Origin: Mesobacillus jeotgali
GTDB lineage: Bacteria > Bacillota > Bacilli > Bacillales > Cytobacillaceae
Assembly (NCBI RefSeq): GCF_002874535.1
Contig: NZ_CP025025.1
Span: forward strand, 5,001 to 48,000
Direction of reading: 5' to 3'
DNA: 43,000 nucleotides
Part shown: one piece after another, positions 1 to 9,713 of the stretch
Numbering within the stretch: position 1 is the first letter of the stretch
How the letters are laid out: each line of letters begins with the position of its first letter
Translations under genes and position numbers: made by a program
Notes under the pieces: model-generated
Database searches by the model: none
What the model was told of the DNA's origin: nothing
Seen by the model: only the letters and a program-made list of their open reading frames with translations

Positions 1-386
1 AGGTAAATTCCTTTACCATTCCATGGAGCCGGGAAGCCTTTTTCGATGAATTGACGAAGAATCAGTTTGCTCGTTATCTTATAGTGGAAGTGGATCAGAA
101 GGTAGTTGGTTACTGTGGTGTGTGGATTATCATTGATGAAGCACACATCACAAATATAGCCCTACTTCCAGAATACAGAGGATTGAAGCTGGGTGAGGCG
201 CTTATGGCAAAGGTAATGGAGCTGGCTCGTGAAATGGGCGCATTAAGGGTGACGCTTGAAGTCAGGGTCAGTAATGAAAGGGCCCAAAACCTTTATCGCA
301 AGTTTGGATTCGAAGAAGGGGCAATTAGAAAACAATATTATACAGACAATATGGAAGACGCTTTAGTAATGTGGGTGAATTTATAA
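1..386 (+). CDS. rimI: ribosomal protein S18-alanine N-acetyltransferase RimI (5' end outside window)
   Basis: This is a GNAT-fold acetyltransferase, expected to acetylate the N-terminal alanine of ribosomal protein S18. The frame is open from base 3 without a start, beginning [17 protein letters not shown], which is the usual RimI N-terminal region, so the gene is cut by the window edge; the TTG at 51 is internal. The acetyl-CoA site is visible as the [10 protein letters not shown] loop after the IALLPEYR strand, followed by the conserved [16 protein letters not shown] helix-turn. Its stop overlaps the next gene's start (TAATG), so rimI and tsaD are translationally coupled, as in the ydiD-ydiE pair of B. 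subtilis. Family assignment is firm; the substrate is inferred from family and neighbour. Confidence 0.93.
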   Translation, partial: VNSFTIPWSREAFFDELTKNQFARYLIVEVDQKVVGYCGVWIIIDEAHITNIALLPEYRGLKLGEALMAKVMELAREMGALRVTLEVRVSNERAQNLYRKFGFEEGAIRKQYYTDNMEDALVMWVNL

Positions 387-1417
387 TGACAAAAGATCAA
401 TTAATAATGGGAATAGAGACAAGCTGTGATGAGACGGCTATAGCGATTGTGAAAAATGGACGGGAAATCCTTGCGAATGTAGTCGCCTCTCAGATTGAGA
501 GCCATAAGCGTTTCGGAGGGGTAGTTCCGGAGATTGCGTCAAGGCATCATGTTGAACAGATCACGCTTGTGTTGGAGGAAGCATTAGCACAGGCAAAAGT
601 GGATATTAAGGATCTGGATGCCATTGCGGTGACAGAAGGACCTGGCCTGGTTGGTGCATTATTGATTGGCGTTAACGCAGCCAAAGCGCTGGCGTTTGCG
701 AATGGCATTCCACTCATTGGTGTCCATCATATTGCCGGCCATATCTATGCGAACCGTCTTGTGACGGAGATGAATTTTCCGCTGCTTTCACTAGTAGTGT
801 CCGGCGGGCATACTGAGCTCGTCTATATGAAAGAACACGGTCATTTCGAAGTGATTGGCGAGACACGGGATGACGCAGCAGGCGAAGCTTATGACAAGGT
901 AGCGAGAACATTGCACCTTCCTTATCCAGGCGGTCCGCATATCGACAGGCTGGCTCATGAAGGAAAGGCAACAATCGACCTGCCACGTGCATGGCTTGAG
1001 GAAGGATCCTATGATTTCAGCTTCAGTGGGTTGAAGTCTGCTGTGATCAACGTTGTGCATAACGCACAGCAGCGAGGAGAGGAAATCGCACCGGAAGAGC
1101 TTGCAGCTAGCTTCCAGGAGAGTGTTATTGATGTACTTGTTACAAAAACTCAAAGAGCTGTGAAGGAATATGGTGTAAAACAAGTACTGGTTGCTGGAGG
1201 AGTTGCGGCGAATAAAGGGTTGAGGGAGAAATTATCCACAGAATTTGCAGATTCAGATGTGGAAATTGTCATACCTCCATTATCTTTATGCACAGACAAT
1301 GCTGCAATGATTGCCGCTGCAGGCAGTGTTTTTTATGAAAAAGGCCAACGGGCCGATTTATCCTTGAATGGAAATCCTGGTCTGGAGATAACTATCCACA
1401 ACGAAAGTCGGAAGTAG
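386..1417 (+). CDS. tsaD: tRNA N6-threonylcarbamoyladenosine transferase TsaD
   Basis: This is the ASKHA-fold catalytic subunit of the TsaBDE complex, which transfers the threonylcarbamoyl group to A37 of ANN-decoding tRNAs in the cytoplasm. Visible motifs are the N-terminal [10 protein letters not shown] loop, the metal-binding VHHIAGH site (His115 and His119 with this start), [21 protein letters not shown] and the C-terminal CTDNAAMIA. The ATG at 386 gives 343 residues and a TAATG overlap with rimI. A GTG at 371 in the same frame would add five residues inside rimI and is less likely. An exact DnaA box (TTATCCACA) lies inside the 3' coding part at 1232. Confidence 0.97.
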   Translation: MTKDQLIMGIETSCDETAIAIVKNGREILANVVASQIESHKRFGGVVPEIASRHHVEQITLVLEEALAQAKVDIKDLDAIAVTEGPGLVGALLIGVNAAKALAFANGIPLIGVHHIAGHIYANRLVTEMNFPLLSLVVSGGHTELVYMKEHGHFEVIGETRDDAAGEAYDKVARTLHLPYPGGPHIDRLAHEGKATIDLPRAWLEEGSYDFSFSGLKSAVINVVHNAQQRGEEIAPEELAASFQESVIDVLVTKTQRAVKEYGVKQVLVAGGVAANKGLREKLSTEFADSDVEIVIPPLSLCTDNAAMIAAAGSVFYEKGQRADLSLNGNPGLEITIHNESRK

Positions 1418-1573
1418 AAAATTTGTTGTCAGACTCTTCTGTGGATATGTTGGTGTTTTAAGAACAAATCTGTGTACAATGTGGATAAAATAAGCCGATT
1501 TTGTGGATAATGTGGAAAAGTCTCTGGATAAGCCATAAATCAGTCTTTACTATGTGAATAACTATGTGAACAA
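1232..1573. promoter_or_regulatory. cluster of DnaA boxes at the tsaD 3' end
   Basis: Exact matches to TTATNCACA, on either strand, start at 1232, 1480, 1502 and 1553. One-mismatch copies start at 1392, 1440, 1511, 1523 and 1565. Nine sites in about 340 bp is far above chance, and most lie in the non-coding stretch just before the tsaD terminator. DnaA-box clusters outside oriC are known in B. subtilis and help restrain replication initiation; from memory, one lies at this same gene (gcp). Function here is inferred. Confidence 0.7.
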
Positions 1574-1604
1574 AAAGTCCCGGTTTTCAAATCGGGACTT
1601 TTTT
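1572..1604 (+). terminator. rho-independent terminator of rimI-tsaD
   Basis: The inverted repeat AAAAGTCCCG / CGGGACTTTT with a 10-nt loop is followed by a T run. It lies directly after the DnaA boxes downstream of tsaD. Confidence 0.85.
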
Positions 1605-1631
1605 GCACTTCTCCTATTGTGCAAAGTCCAT

Positions 1632-1726
1632 TTTATTCGCAAAGATTTATCGATTGCTTGTAAATAACTTAATTTATTCGCAAAAACCGAGCATTTATTT
1701 GCAAATACATGCTATTTATTCGCAAA
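1632..1726. repeat. phased array of TTTATTCGCAAA repeats
   Basis: Copies of TTTATTCGCAAA start at 1632, 1673 and 1715, with a one-mismatch copy (TTTATTTGCAAA) at 1694 and a degenerate 7/12 copy at 1653. Successive starts are 21, 20, 21 and 21 bp apart, about two helical turns, so all sites face the same side of the DNA. The array fills the gap between the terminators of the convergent genes tsaD and ydiF. No known element is recognised. Confidence 0.7.
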
Positions 1727-1784
1727 CTGGAAAAATCAATAGATAATTTCCAGTTTATAATTCCAAATTTACTCCTTGCCACAG

Positions 1785-1809
1785 AAAAAACGGGCAAATT
1801 CATGCCCGT
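1785..1809 (-). terminator. terminator of the ABC-F gene
   Basis: Stem ACGGGCA / TGCCCGT with a 6-nt loop. Read on the minus strand it is followed by a run of six T, 12 nt after the ydiF stop. Confidence 0.85.
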
Positions 1810-1820
1810 TTAGTCAATTA

Positions 1821-3749
1821 CTACGCCAATTCTGCCCACTCTTCCATCAATTCATCGAGTTTTTCTTTGGCGGCTTCAATTTTATTATTGAATTCTCCCG
1901 CTTTTTCGTGATCCTGGAAGACTTCGGGATCACAAAGCAACTCTTCATATTCTGCTACCTCTGTTTCCAGCTTGTCGATGAGCGCTTCCACTTCTTCCAT
2001 GCGGCGTTTGCGCTGGCGTTCGAGTTTTTTCGCTTCTTTGTCCTGCTGGTATGATGTCTTATCCTGCTTTGAGTTGTCCACAGTACTCCCTGAAGCTTTG
2101 GCGGCCTGCTCGGCCAGTGCCTTCAGCTCTTCCTGCTCGAGCTTTTTATCGACGTAGTAATCGTAATCGCCAAGGTATTCAGTTGAGCCACCACGGTCTA
2201 GCTCAAGGACCTTTGTCGCAATTCTGTTGATAAAATAGCGGTCATGTGAGACGAACAGGATGGTGCCTGGATAATCAATAAGTGCATTCTCAAGAACTTC
2301 CTTGCTGTCGAGGTCGAGATGGTTTGTCGGCTCGTCCAGAATTAAGAAGTTAGAGTTTTGCAGCATAAGCTTGGCCAGTGCCAGACGGGCTTTTTCGCCG
2401 CCACTTAAGGTAGAAACGATTTTTAGAACATCATCACCTGAAAAAAGGAAATTCCCCAGCACGGTGCGGATTTCTTTTTCCGGTTTAAGAGGGTATTCGT
2501 CCCATAGTTCGTTCAGAACCTTTTTATTCGAGCTTAGTTCTGCCTGTTCCTGATCATAATAGCCGATTGAAACATTAGAACCGTATTGAATATTGCCGGT
2601 TATCGAAGGCAGTTTTTCAACGATTGTCTTTAATAAGGTAGACTTTCCGACTCCATTTGGTCCAACGAGTGCTGTGCTGTCGCCACGGGAAAGGTTGAAT
2701 GTGATATTTTCAGAAACGACTTCATTTTGATAGCCGACAGCAAGTGTATGAACCTTCAGGACATCATTCCCGCTCTGGCGTTCAATTTGGAAGCTGAACG
2801 ATGCGGATTTTTCATCACCTTTGGGCCTGTCCATCCGGTCTATTTTTTCAAGCTGCTTCCGACGGCTCTGGGCACGCTTGGTTGTTGATGCCCTGGCCAG
2901 GTTCCGCTGGATAAAATCCTGCAGCTTGTTGATCTCATCCTGCTGCTTCTCAAACAGTTTCAGATCACGTTCGTAATTCGCGGCTTTCTGCTCTAAATAC
3001 GAGCTGTAATTTCCAGGGAACTTCGTCAGCTGATGGCGGGAGATTTCATATACCTGGTTCACGACCTTATCCAGGAAGTAGCGGTCGTGAGAAACGATCA
3101 GGATGGCTCCGCTATAGCCCTGCAAATACTGCTCAAGCCACGATAGCGTGTCAATATCAAGATGGTTCGTCGGTTCATCGAGAATCAAAATATCCGGACG
3201 GGTCAATAAAAGTTTCGCCAAGGCGAGTCTAGTTTTCTGTCCCCCGCTTAAAGTGGATATTTTTGTGGAATAATCAAAAGAATGGAAGTTAAGACCGTGA
3301 AGGACGGAACGGATATCTGCTTCATATTGGTAGCCGCCTTTTTCCTTGAACTGGACCTGAAGCAGGTCGTAGTCTTTCAAGACTCTGTCGTATTCTGTCT
3401 GATTTGACAATATGCCAGGATCCGACATTTTTTCCTCCAGCCGGCGCAAGTCTTTTTCCATGCTGTGCAGGTGGTCAAAAACGGCTAGCATTTCATCCCA
3501 GATACTTTTCTCGGATTCAAGCCCGGTATTTTGCGCGAGATAGCCGATCATCGTCCCTTTTGGGCGGATGATTTCACCGCCATCATGCGATTCGTAGCCG
3601 GCGATGATTTTCAGCAGTGTCGATTTTCCTGCCCCGTTCCGGCCGACTAGCGCTACTCGGTCGTTGGTCTGTATTTCAAACTTTATATTCGATAAAATAA
3701 GATCAGCAGCAAAATATTTTGATAGCTGATTAACTTGTAATAAAATCAT
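1821..3749 (-). CDS. ydiF: ABC-F family ATPase, YdiF type
   Basis: This is a cytoplasmic protein with two ATP-binding cassettes and no membrane segments, as in the ABC-F translation factors that act at the ribosomal E site. Cassette 1 has Walker A GRNGAGKST, signature LSGGQKTRLALAK and Walker B ILILDEPTNHLD; cassette 2 has GPNGVGKST, LSGGEKARLALAK and FLILDEPTNHLD. The charged inter-cassette linker (around residues 240-300) and a C-terminal coiled coil rich in Lys and Glu are typical. The ATG at 3749 is preceded by AGAGGTGA at good spacing and gives 642 residues, the length I recall for B. subtilis YdiF. An upstream in-frame start at 3800 would add 17 atypical residues. It is convergent with tsaD, as in B. 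subtilis. The precise role of this ABC-F subgroup is not known. Confidence 0.93.
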   Translation of the reverse strand: MILLQVNQLSKYFAADLILSNIKFEIQTNDRVALVGRNGAGKSTLLKIIAGYESHDGGEIIRPKGTMIGYLAQNTGLESEKSIWDEMLAVFDHLHSMEKDLRRLEEKMSDPGILSNQTEYDRVLKDYDLLQVQFKEKGGYQYEADIRSVLHGLNFHSFDYSTKISTLSGGQKTRLALAKLLLTRPDILILDEPTNHLDIDTLSWLEQYLQGYSGAILIVSHDRYFLDKVVNQVYEISRHQLTKFPGNYSSYLEQKAANYERDLKLFEKQQDEINKLQDFIQRNLARASTTKRAQSRRKQLEKIDRMDRPKGDEKSASFSFQIERQSGNDVLKVHTLAVGYQNEVVSENITFNLSRGDSTALVGPNGVGKSTLLKTIVEKLPSITGNIQYGSNVSIGYYDQEQAELSSNKKVLNELWDEYPLKPEKEIRTVLGNFLFSGDDVLKIVSTLSGGEKARLALAKLMLQNSNFLILDEPTNHLDLDSKEVLENALIDYPGTILFVSHDRYFINRIATKVLELDRGGSTEYLGDYDYYVDKKLEQEELKALAEQAAKASGSTVDNSKQDKTSYQQDKEAKKLERQRKRRMEEVEALIDKLETEVAEYEELLCDPEVFQDHEKAGEFNNKIEAAKEKLDELMEEWAELA

Positions 3750-3809
3750 TATTTTCACCTCTATTGCCTTAGAGATAGTGTAACCCATTAATATATGCAC
3801 GGCAATATG

Positions 3810-3879
3810 TGTGAACTGCTATAGGCAGTATGTTGTAAAAAATTCCCTATATATTGTGAACACTGAAACAAAGTTCACA
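3810..3879. promoter_or_regulatory. TGTGAAC/GTTCACA half-sites, possible Rex operator region
   Basis: TGTGAAC occurs at 3810-3816 and 3855-3861, and its inverse GTTCACA at 3873-3879. The last two form an inverted repeat with an 11-nt gap. Rex operators have the form TTGTGAA-N4-TTCACAA, so the half-sites match but the spacing is longer. A TTGACA -35-like hexamer follows at 3887, without a convincing -10. The region lies between ydiF and moaC-rex and could carry autoregulation by Rex. Confidence 0.35.
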
Positions 3880-3927
3880 CACAAGTTTGACAAAATAGTG
3901 TATCATTTGGTAGAAAGGAGCTTTAAC

Positions 3928-4422
3928 ATGGCAGAATTTACGCATTTTAACGAAGAGGGCAGAGCGAAGATGGTCGATGTCAGTGAAAAACCGGAGACGG
4001 TCCGTACGGCAGTCGCCCATTCAAGCATAACTGTGAACGAAGATATATATGTGAGAATCACTGAAAATAAAATGAAAAAAGGGGATGTACTGGCTGTCGC
4101 GCAGGTAGCTGGCATCATGGCGGCGAAAAAGACGTCAGAAATCATCCCGATGTGCCACCCGATTCCATTGACAGGCATTGACCTTTCATTCGATTGGGAG
4201 CAAAATGATAGTGACTATATTTTAAATATTGCAGCAGCTGTAAAAACAAAAGGGAATACAGGTGTGGAAATGGAAGCGTTAACAGCAGCTTCAGCATGTG
4301 CGCTGACTGTTTATGATATGTGCAAGGCCGTTGATAAGGGCATGGTGATCGGCAAGACGTATCTTGTCGAAAAAACCGGCGGAAAGAACGGAGATTTTAA
4401 GAGAGAAGAAAAGTTGAAGTAG
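3928..4422 (+). CDS. moaC: cyclic pyranopterin monophosphate synthase MoaC
   Basis: MoaC completes the first step of molybdenum cofactor synthesis, making cyclic pyranopterin monophosphate from the MoaA product. The sequence carries the family's [20 protein letters not shown] segment, the active-site MCHPIP (His77), the [18 protein letters not shown] stretch and the catalytic YDMCKAVDK. The ATG at 3928 follows GAAAGGAG and gives 164 residues, normal for MoaC; the frame is open upstream to 3811, but that extension is unlike the family. rex follows after 27 nt, the same order as ydiG-ydiH in B. subtilis. No other moa gene is nearby. Confidence 0.96.
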   Translation: MAEFTHFNEEGRAKMVDVSEKPETVRTAVAHSSITVNEDIYVRITENKMKKGDVLAVAQVAGIMAAKKTSEIIPMCHPIPLTGIDLSFDWEQNDSDYILNIAAAVKTKGNTGVEMEALTAASACALTVYDMCKAVDKGMVIGKTYLVEKTGGKNGDFKREEKLK

Positions 4423-4449
4423 AAGTACAGACAGGGTGGAGGATGGAGA

Positions 4450-5115
4450 ATGACGAATGATGCTATGAAGATTCCGCAGGCAACCGCAAAACGGTTACCA
4501 CTGTATTACCGTTTCTTATTGAACTTGCATTCTTCAGGAAAGCAAAGGGTATCGTCCGCTGAACTAAGCGAAGCGGTAAAAGTGGATTCAGCGACAATCC
4601 GAAGGGATTTTTCCTACTTTGGAGCTTTAGGTAAAAAGGGATACGGCTATAATGTGAATTACCTGCTTACCTTTTTCCGTAAGACATTGGATCAAGATGA
4701 ACTGACGAAGGTTGCCTTGATTGGTGTCGGTAATCTGGGAACAGCGTTTTTGAATTATAACTTTTCCAAGAACAATAACACGAAAATTGAGATTGCCTTT
4801 GATGTGGACCCAGGCAAGGTTGGCACGAAGATTGGCGACGTGGCAGTGTATCACATGGATGATCTTGACAAGGTTGTCGTGGAGGAAGGGATCCAGGTGG
4901 CTATCCTGACTGTTCCTTCAGCAGTTGCACAACCGATAACAGACCGATTGGTGCAGGCAAATGTTAAGGGAATCCTCAACTTCACGCCGGCGAGACTGAA
5001 TGTACCACCTTCCATAAGGATCCATCATATTGATTTGGCAGTTGAGCTGCAGTCATTGATTTATTTCTTAAAACATTATCCAACAGATACTGAAACAACT
5101 GAATCAGTCGAATAA
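4450..5115 (+). CDS. rex: redox-sensing transcriptional repressor Rex
   Basis: Rex is a dimeric repressor that senses the NADH/NAD+ ratio and releases its operators when NADH is high, controlling fermentation and respiration genes. The N-terminal winged helix (residues 1-80) contains the near-invariant [18 protein letters not shown] Rossmann NADH-binding domain follows with GVGNLGTA, and the C-terminal [13 protein letters not shown] belongs to the domain-swapped helix. The ATG at 4450 is preceded by a GGAGGATGGAG purine stretch. It is cotranscribed with moaC and closed by a strong terminator. Hydrogenase genes in the same window could be linked to redox control, but no clear Rex box was found in front of them. 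Confidence 0.97.
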   Translation: MTNDAMKIPQATAKRLPLYYRFLLNLHSSGKQRVSSAELSEAVKVDSATIRRDFSYFGALGKKGYGYNVNYLLTFFRKTLDQDELTKVALIGVGNLGTAFLNYNFSKNNNTKIEIAFDVDPGKVGTKIGDVAVYHMDDLDKVVVEEGIQVAILTVPSAVAQPITDRLVQANVKGILNFTPARLNVPPSIRIHHIDLAVELQSLIYFLKHYPTDTETTESVE

Positions 5116-5147
5116 AAAATAGCTCCTTGCTGAAGGAGCTATTTTTT
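5114..5147. terminator. bidirectional terminator between rex and ydiK
   Basis: A near-perfect hairpin (AAAAAATAGCTCCTT with its complement, 4-nt loop) has A/T runs on both sides, so it can stop transcription from both convergent genes. The ydiK stop codon (5139) lies inside the right arm. Confidence 0.93.
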
Positions 5148-5339
5148 CTGTATATTTTTCACTTTAAAATGGAACATGATCATCCTGATGCCGGACCCGA
5201 AGTCGAAGGTGGCAAGGGCTACAAGCAAATAGCTAAAGAATCCCCAGCCTGTCTCGTTTACATTCTGGATGGCAAAATAGGTGAACAAGCTGCCTAACAA
5301 GATGTAGACAATGCCTGAAAATAAAGGCGATTGCTTCAT
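5139..5339 (-). CDS. ydiK: small membrane protein, YdiK-like (DUF4305)
   Basis: This 66-residue protein has two predicted membrane helices (about residues 8-24 and 32-52) and a basic C-terminus ending KNIQKK. Size, position next to ydiL and hydrophobic pattern match B. subtilis YdiK, a DUF4305 protein of unknown function. The gene starts only 3 nt after the ydiL stop, so the two form an operon on the minus strand. In B. subtilis the tatAY-tatCY genes lie between rex and ydiK; they are absent here. Confidence 0.82.
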   Translation of the reverse strand: MKQSPLFSGIVYILLGSLFTYFAIQNVNETGWGFFSYLLVALATFDFGSGIRMIMFHFKVKNIQKK

Positions 5340-5342
5340 AAC

Positions 5343-6074
5343 TTAAAATCCCCCAATAAAGCTTTGAATTTTCTCTGCTTCTTTTATCATTCTCTCAATG
5401 TCTTCCCTAAATACGGATTGAAGCAGGACAACCATTGTATTCATTGTAACGTGGGCGATGATTGGCACGATGATCCGCTTTGTTTTTACATAAAGGAAAG
5501 CAAAGGTGAAGCCCATTGCTGAGTATAGAATCACATGTTCTGGCTCCATATGTGCAAGCGCAAAAATGACGGAGCTGATCAGCGCTGAGAAAAAGAAATT
5601 CATTTTCTTATGCAGGCTGCCGAATATGATTTTACGAAAGACGATTTCCTCTAATATTGGACCGATAATTGAGCTGACCAAAATGACGACTGGAAACATC
5701 TCAATCAGCTTGATGATTTCCTGCGTATTCTCCGATCCCATTTCGATGCCAAGCATGTTCTCGATGCTAGCCGCGATTGATTGTGCGAACAGTGCAAGGA
5801 ATACACCTGCGAAAGCCCAGGCAGCTGAGCTTGCCGGGGATGAAGCATCACGCAGGTCAGTCTCTGTCCTGCGTTCTTTTCTTAGAAGCAGCAGCACAAT
5901 TACAAGTGTCAGCGAAAAGCTGATAACGAGCCAGTATGGAATCGAGAGCGTCTCCATTTCTTTAAGGCTTTTTCCCATTGCAGCTCCGATAAAGGCAACA
6001 ATCGGAATGCCGATCAGGCTAGAAAGCTGCATGACAATATAGGCAATAATGACGTACCAGTATTCCTTTTTCAA
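5343..6074 (-). CDS. ydiL: CPBP family intramembrane metalloprotease, YdiL-like
   Basis: This is a multipass membrane protein of the CPBP/Abi (CAAX-protease-like) family. The catalytic motifs are visible as EEIVFR, FALAHM and HVTMN, which supply the glutamates and histidines of the metal site. At least six hydrophobic segments are present. The start is TTG at 6072-6074: AAGGAG lies 9-10 nt upstream and the following MKKEYW matches the family start. It heads a two-gene operon with ydiK. Substrate unknown. Confidence 0.9.
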   Translation of the reverse strand: MKKEYWYVIIAYIVMQLSSLIGIPIVAFIGAAMGKSLKEMETLSIPYWLVISFSLTLVIVLLLLRKERRTETDLRDASSPASSAAWAFAGVFLALFAQSIAASIENMLGIEMGSENTQEIIKLIEMFPVVILVSSIIGPILEEIVFRKIIFGSLHKKMNFFFSALISSVIFALAHMEPEHVILYSAMGFTFAFLYVKTKRIIVPIIAHVTMNTMVVLLQSVFREDIERMIKEAEKIQSFIGGF

Positions 6075-6147
6075 TATGATAATCTCCTTCTATTCGGATC
6101 GGTCTATGTGTATGCCAGAAAAGCTATGATAAGAATGCTATCTATCC

Positions 6148-6177
6148 ATTTTACTAGTAATCATCGGGAAAGTTCAA
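6148..6177 (-). promoter_or_regulatory. SigA-type promoter of ydiL-ydiK
   Basis: On the minus strand TTGAAC (6172-6177) is followed after 18 bp by TAAAAT (6148-6153), about 75 nt before the ydiL start. Confidence 0.55.
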
Positions 6178-6351
6178 ATATCAGGGTGTCTCATGAATGT
6201 TTTGGTTAAAATTACTTTGAACCGGCATACTCTTTAAGGTGGTCTTTTTTGGCCAGTCTGCCTGCAAAATCGCGAAATATAGTACATGCTGTCGAAGGAA
6301 AAGAGGTTAGATTTTTCTGCTAAATTTTATAAAAAAAATTAGACTTCACGC

Positions 6352-6380
6352 TTGCAAAAAAAATATAGATTCATTATTAT
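6352..6380 (+). promoter_or_regulatory. SigA promoter of groES-groEL
   Basis: TTGCAA (6352-6357), 17-bp spacer, TATTAT (6375-6380). The expected transcription start falls just in front of, or at, the CIRCE element, as in other Bacillus groESL operons. Confidence 0.85.
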
Positions 6381-6390
6381 ATAAATTGTG

Positions 6391-6417
6391 TTAGCACTCT
6401 ATTGAGGCGAGTGCTAA
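6391..6417. promoter_or_regulatory. CIRCE operator (HrcA binding site)
   Basis: A perfect TTAGCACTC-N9-GAGTGCTAA inverted repeat. This is the operator of the heat-shock repressor HrcA and lies between the promoter and groES. Confidence 0.98.
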
Positions 6418-6457
6418 TAAAAAATAATCTACATATAATTTGAGGAGGTTGTTTCAC

Positions 6458-6742
6458 TTGATCAAGCCACTAGGAGATCGCATTATTATCGAGCTTGTTG
6501 AGTCTGAAGAAAAAACTGCAAGCGGTATCGTTTTACCAGACACAGCGAAAGAAAAACCTCAAGAAGGTAAAGTCGTAGCTGTTGGAACTGGCCGTGTTCT
6601 AGAGAACGGCGAGCGTGTTGCTCTTGAAGTTGAAGTCGGAAACCGCATTATCTTCTCAAAATACGCAGGCACAGAAGTGAAGTACCAGGGAACTGAGTAC
6701 CTGATCCTACGTGAAAACGACATTCTAGCAGTAGTGGAATAA
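6458..6742 (+). CDS. groES: co-chaperonin GroES
   Basis: GroES forms the heptameric lid of the GroEL folding chamber in the cytoplasm. The protein is 94 residues with the family features [10 protein letters not shown] at the N-terminus, the mobile loop [13 protein letters not shown] and the C-terminal [14 protein letters not shown]. The start is TTG at 6458: GAGGAGGT lies nine bases upstream, and the encoded (M)IKPLGDR is the normal GroES start. An in-frame codon at 6440 would begin before the ribosome binding site. It is the first gene of the CIRCE-controlled operon; groEL follows after 57 nt. Confidence 0.98.
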   Translation: MIKPLGDRIIIELVESEEKTASGIVLPDTAKEKPQEGKVVAVGTGRVLENGERVALEVEVGNRIIFSKYAGTEVKYQGTEYLILRENDILAVVE

Positions 6743-6784
6743 TCACTGAGATTATAGACAGAACGTTATAAATTAAAATTCTGA

Positions 6785-8428
<1,644 letters not shown>

Positions 8429-8438
8429 TAAGCTGTTG

Positions 8439-8461
8439 AATCCCTTGGTATATAAGGGGTT
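8439..8461 (+). terminator. hairpin after groEL
   Basis: AATCCCTT / AAGGGGTT stem of 8 bp (one G-U) with a 7-nt loop, 11 nt after the groEL stop. There is no long T run, so it is a weak terminator at best. Confidence 0.45.
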
Positions 8462-8741
8462 TGAAAGTGATTTGCAACATAATGCAAATTTAAAGAGGCT
8501 TTCTCATTAGTTGAAAAACTTTTGGGAGGCTTCTTTTTCATTTCTTGCGTTTTATGGAGATAGACATTTTTGGTCATTTGGTCGTCTCTATGACCAAGGA
8601 AGTGGATTTCTGCTGAGACAGGGATTATGGCAAGAAGCAAAAACATGGGTGTATTAAGCTTTACGGCTGATCAATCCTGATACATGCTCCTAGCGGAAGT
8701 GAGTTTTAAATGAAAGCAGTCTAACTGCTAAACATAGAAGA
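8462..8741. other. non-coding stretch downstream of groEL
   Basis: No credible gene in this stretch. Short open frames lack ribosome binding sites and homology that I can recognise. Confidence 0.6.
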
Positions 8742-8775
8742 AAGACCAGATTCCCCAATAGAAGAATCTGGTCTT
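8742..8775. terminator. bidirectional terminator, groEL / manganese catalase
   Basis: A perfect 12-bp stem AAGACCAGATTC / GAATCTGGTCTT with a 10-nt loop, flanked by T-rich sequence in both directions. It lies between the convergent groEL and catalase genes. Confidence 0.85.
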
Positions 8776-8798
8776 ATATTTTTCTTGCAAAAAATCCA

Positions 8799-9689
8799 TC
8801 ATAATTTTGCCATTAAACGCTTTTTGATTAATTCATAATCGTCCCTAGTGATGCCAGGAGCAAATTCTTCAGGTAGTTCCTCTAAGTCTGGAATTGGCCC
8901 GCCTTCAGGAGTGCCAATTTTCACTTCAAGCTGTTGCCCATTTTCCGGATTTGTTCCTTTCCAAATCATTCCGATATCCCTGTAATCTGTTTCGCTCCAT
9001 GTATATAACACATTGCTTAAGCCTTGTTCTATGAATGGTCTTGCATAATCGAATTTTGAGTTATCAAGATTTGGAACTGGAAGCATTTTCGTCAAATCTA
9101 CCCCGGTAGCAATTTCGATTGCTTTTGCATAGGCGAGCACATGTGTTCCTCCACGAACAAGCAAATATCCGATCATGGTTCTGGCAACTGGGTTATCAGT
9201 CATCTCATAAACTCTCATTTTATGTGTTCGTGCACCAATCTCGAGGAAAAAGTTATGTGTTAAATCCAAAACCAGATTACCGCTATTAAAAACATTATCA
9301 CCAGTCCAAGGTCTTCCCATTGAATCACCTGGTATAGCCGTTTGAGCTGTAGAAATAAAATGGTGGGTGTTTCTCGCATTCAGCCCATTCTGAAGTGGAG
9401 TGATATCCGGAACCCCTGGAAAGGTATTACCCACAGACAACAAATTAATCGTATTAGAAACAAGTTCTACATGACCAAATTCTTCTGCTGTAATGCTCGC
9501 CACTAACTCATAGAATGGCTTTAGCTTTTTTTTATTTCTGAAGTTAAAAGACTGAAACATATAGTTATTTAAAGTAGACATCTCCCCAAACTTGCCACCC
9601 AAGAGCTCTTGTACTGCTGCTGCAGCATTCATGTCGCCATGTGCGGGTATAGGAAGTTCAATTGCCAATTTATTTATTCTTTTAAACAT
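8799..9689 (-). CDS. manganese catalase (ferritin-like, non-haem)
   Basis: This dimanganese enzyme breaks down hydrogen peroxide. The ferritin-like core keeps all five expected ligands when aligned with the Lactobacillus plantarum enzyme: Glu36 (GGKFGEMSTL), Glu70 and His73 (AEEFGH), Glu150 (FFLEIGART) and His183 (GGTHVLAYA), with the same 3- and 33-residue spacings. It is 296 residues long; GGAGGGGAG precedes the ATG. It lies 24 nt after a DUF2642 gene on the same strand, forming an operon. In Bacillaceae such catalases (CotJC, YjqC, YdbD types) are often spore-associated, which the neighbours support. The catalase call is firm; spore location is inferred. Confidence 0.95.
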   Translation of the reverse strand: MFKRINKLAIELPIPAHGDMNAAAAVQELLGGKFGEMSTLNNYMFQSFNFRNKKKLKPFYELVASITAEEFGHVELVSNTINLLSVGNTFPGVPDITPLQNGLNARNTHHFISTAQTAIPGDSMGRPWTGDNVFNSGNLVLDLTHNFFLEIGARTHKMRVYEMTDNPVARTMIGYLLVRGGTHVLAYAKAIEIATGVDLTKMLPVPNLDNSKFDYARPFIEQGLSNVLYTWSETDYRDIGMIWKGTNPENGQQLEVKIGTPEGGPIPDLEELPEEFAPGITRDDYELIKKRLMAKL

Positions 9690-9713
9690 TATCTCCCCTC
9701 CACTTCTTTTTTG

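Noticed and set aside
3887-3906. TTGACA with TATCAT before moaC as a promoter
   Set aside because: The spacing between the hexamers is only 8 bp, and no other good -10 lies 16-18 bp downstream.
5506-6042. 178-codon open frame opposite ydiL
   Set aside because: It is the antisense shadow of a clear membrane-protease gene with catalytic motifs.
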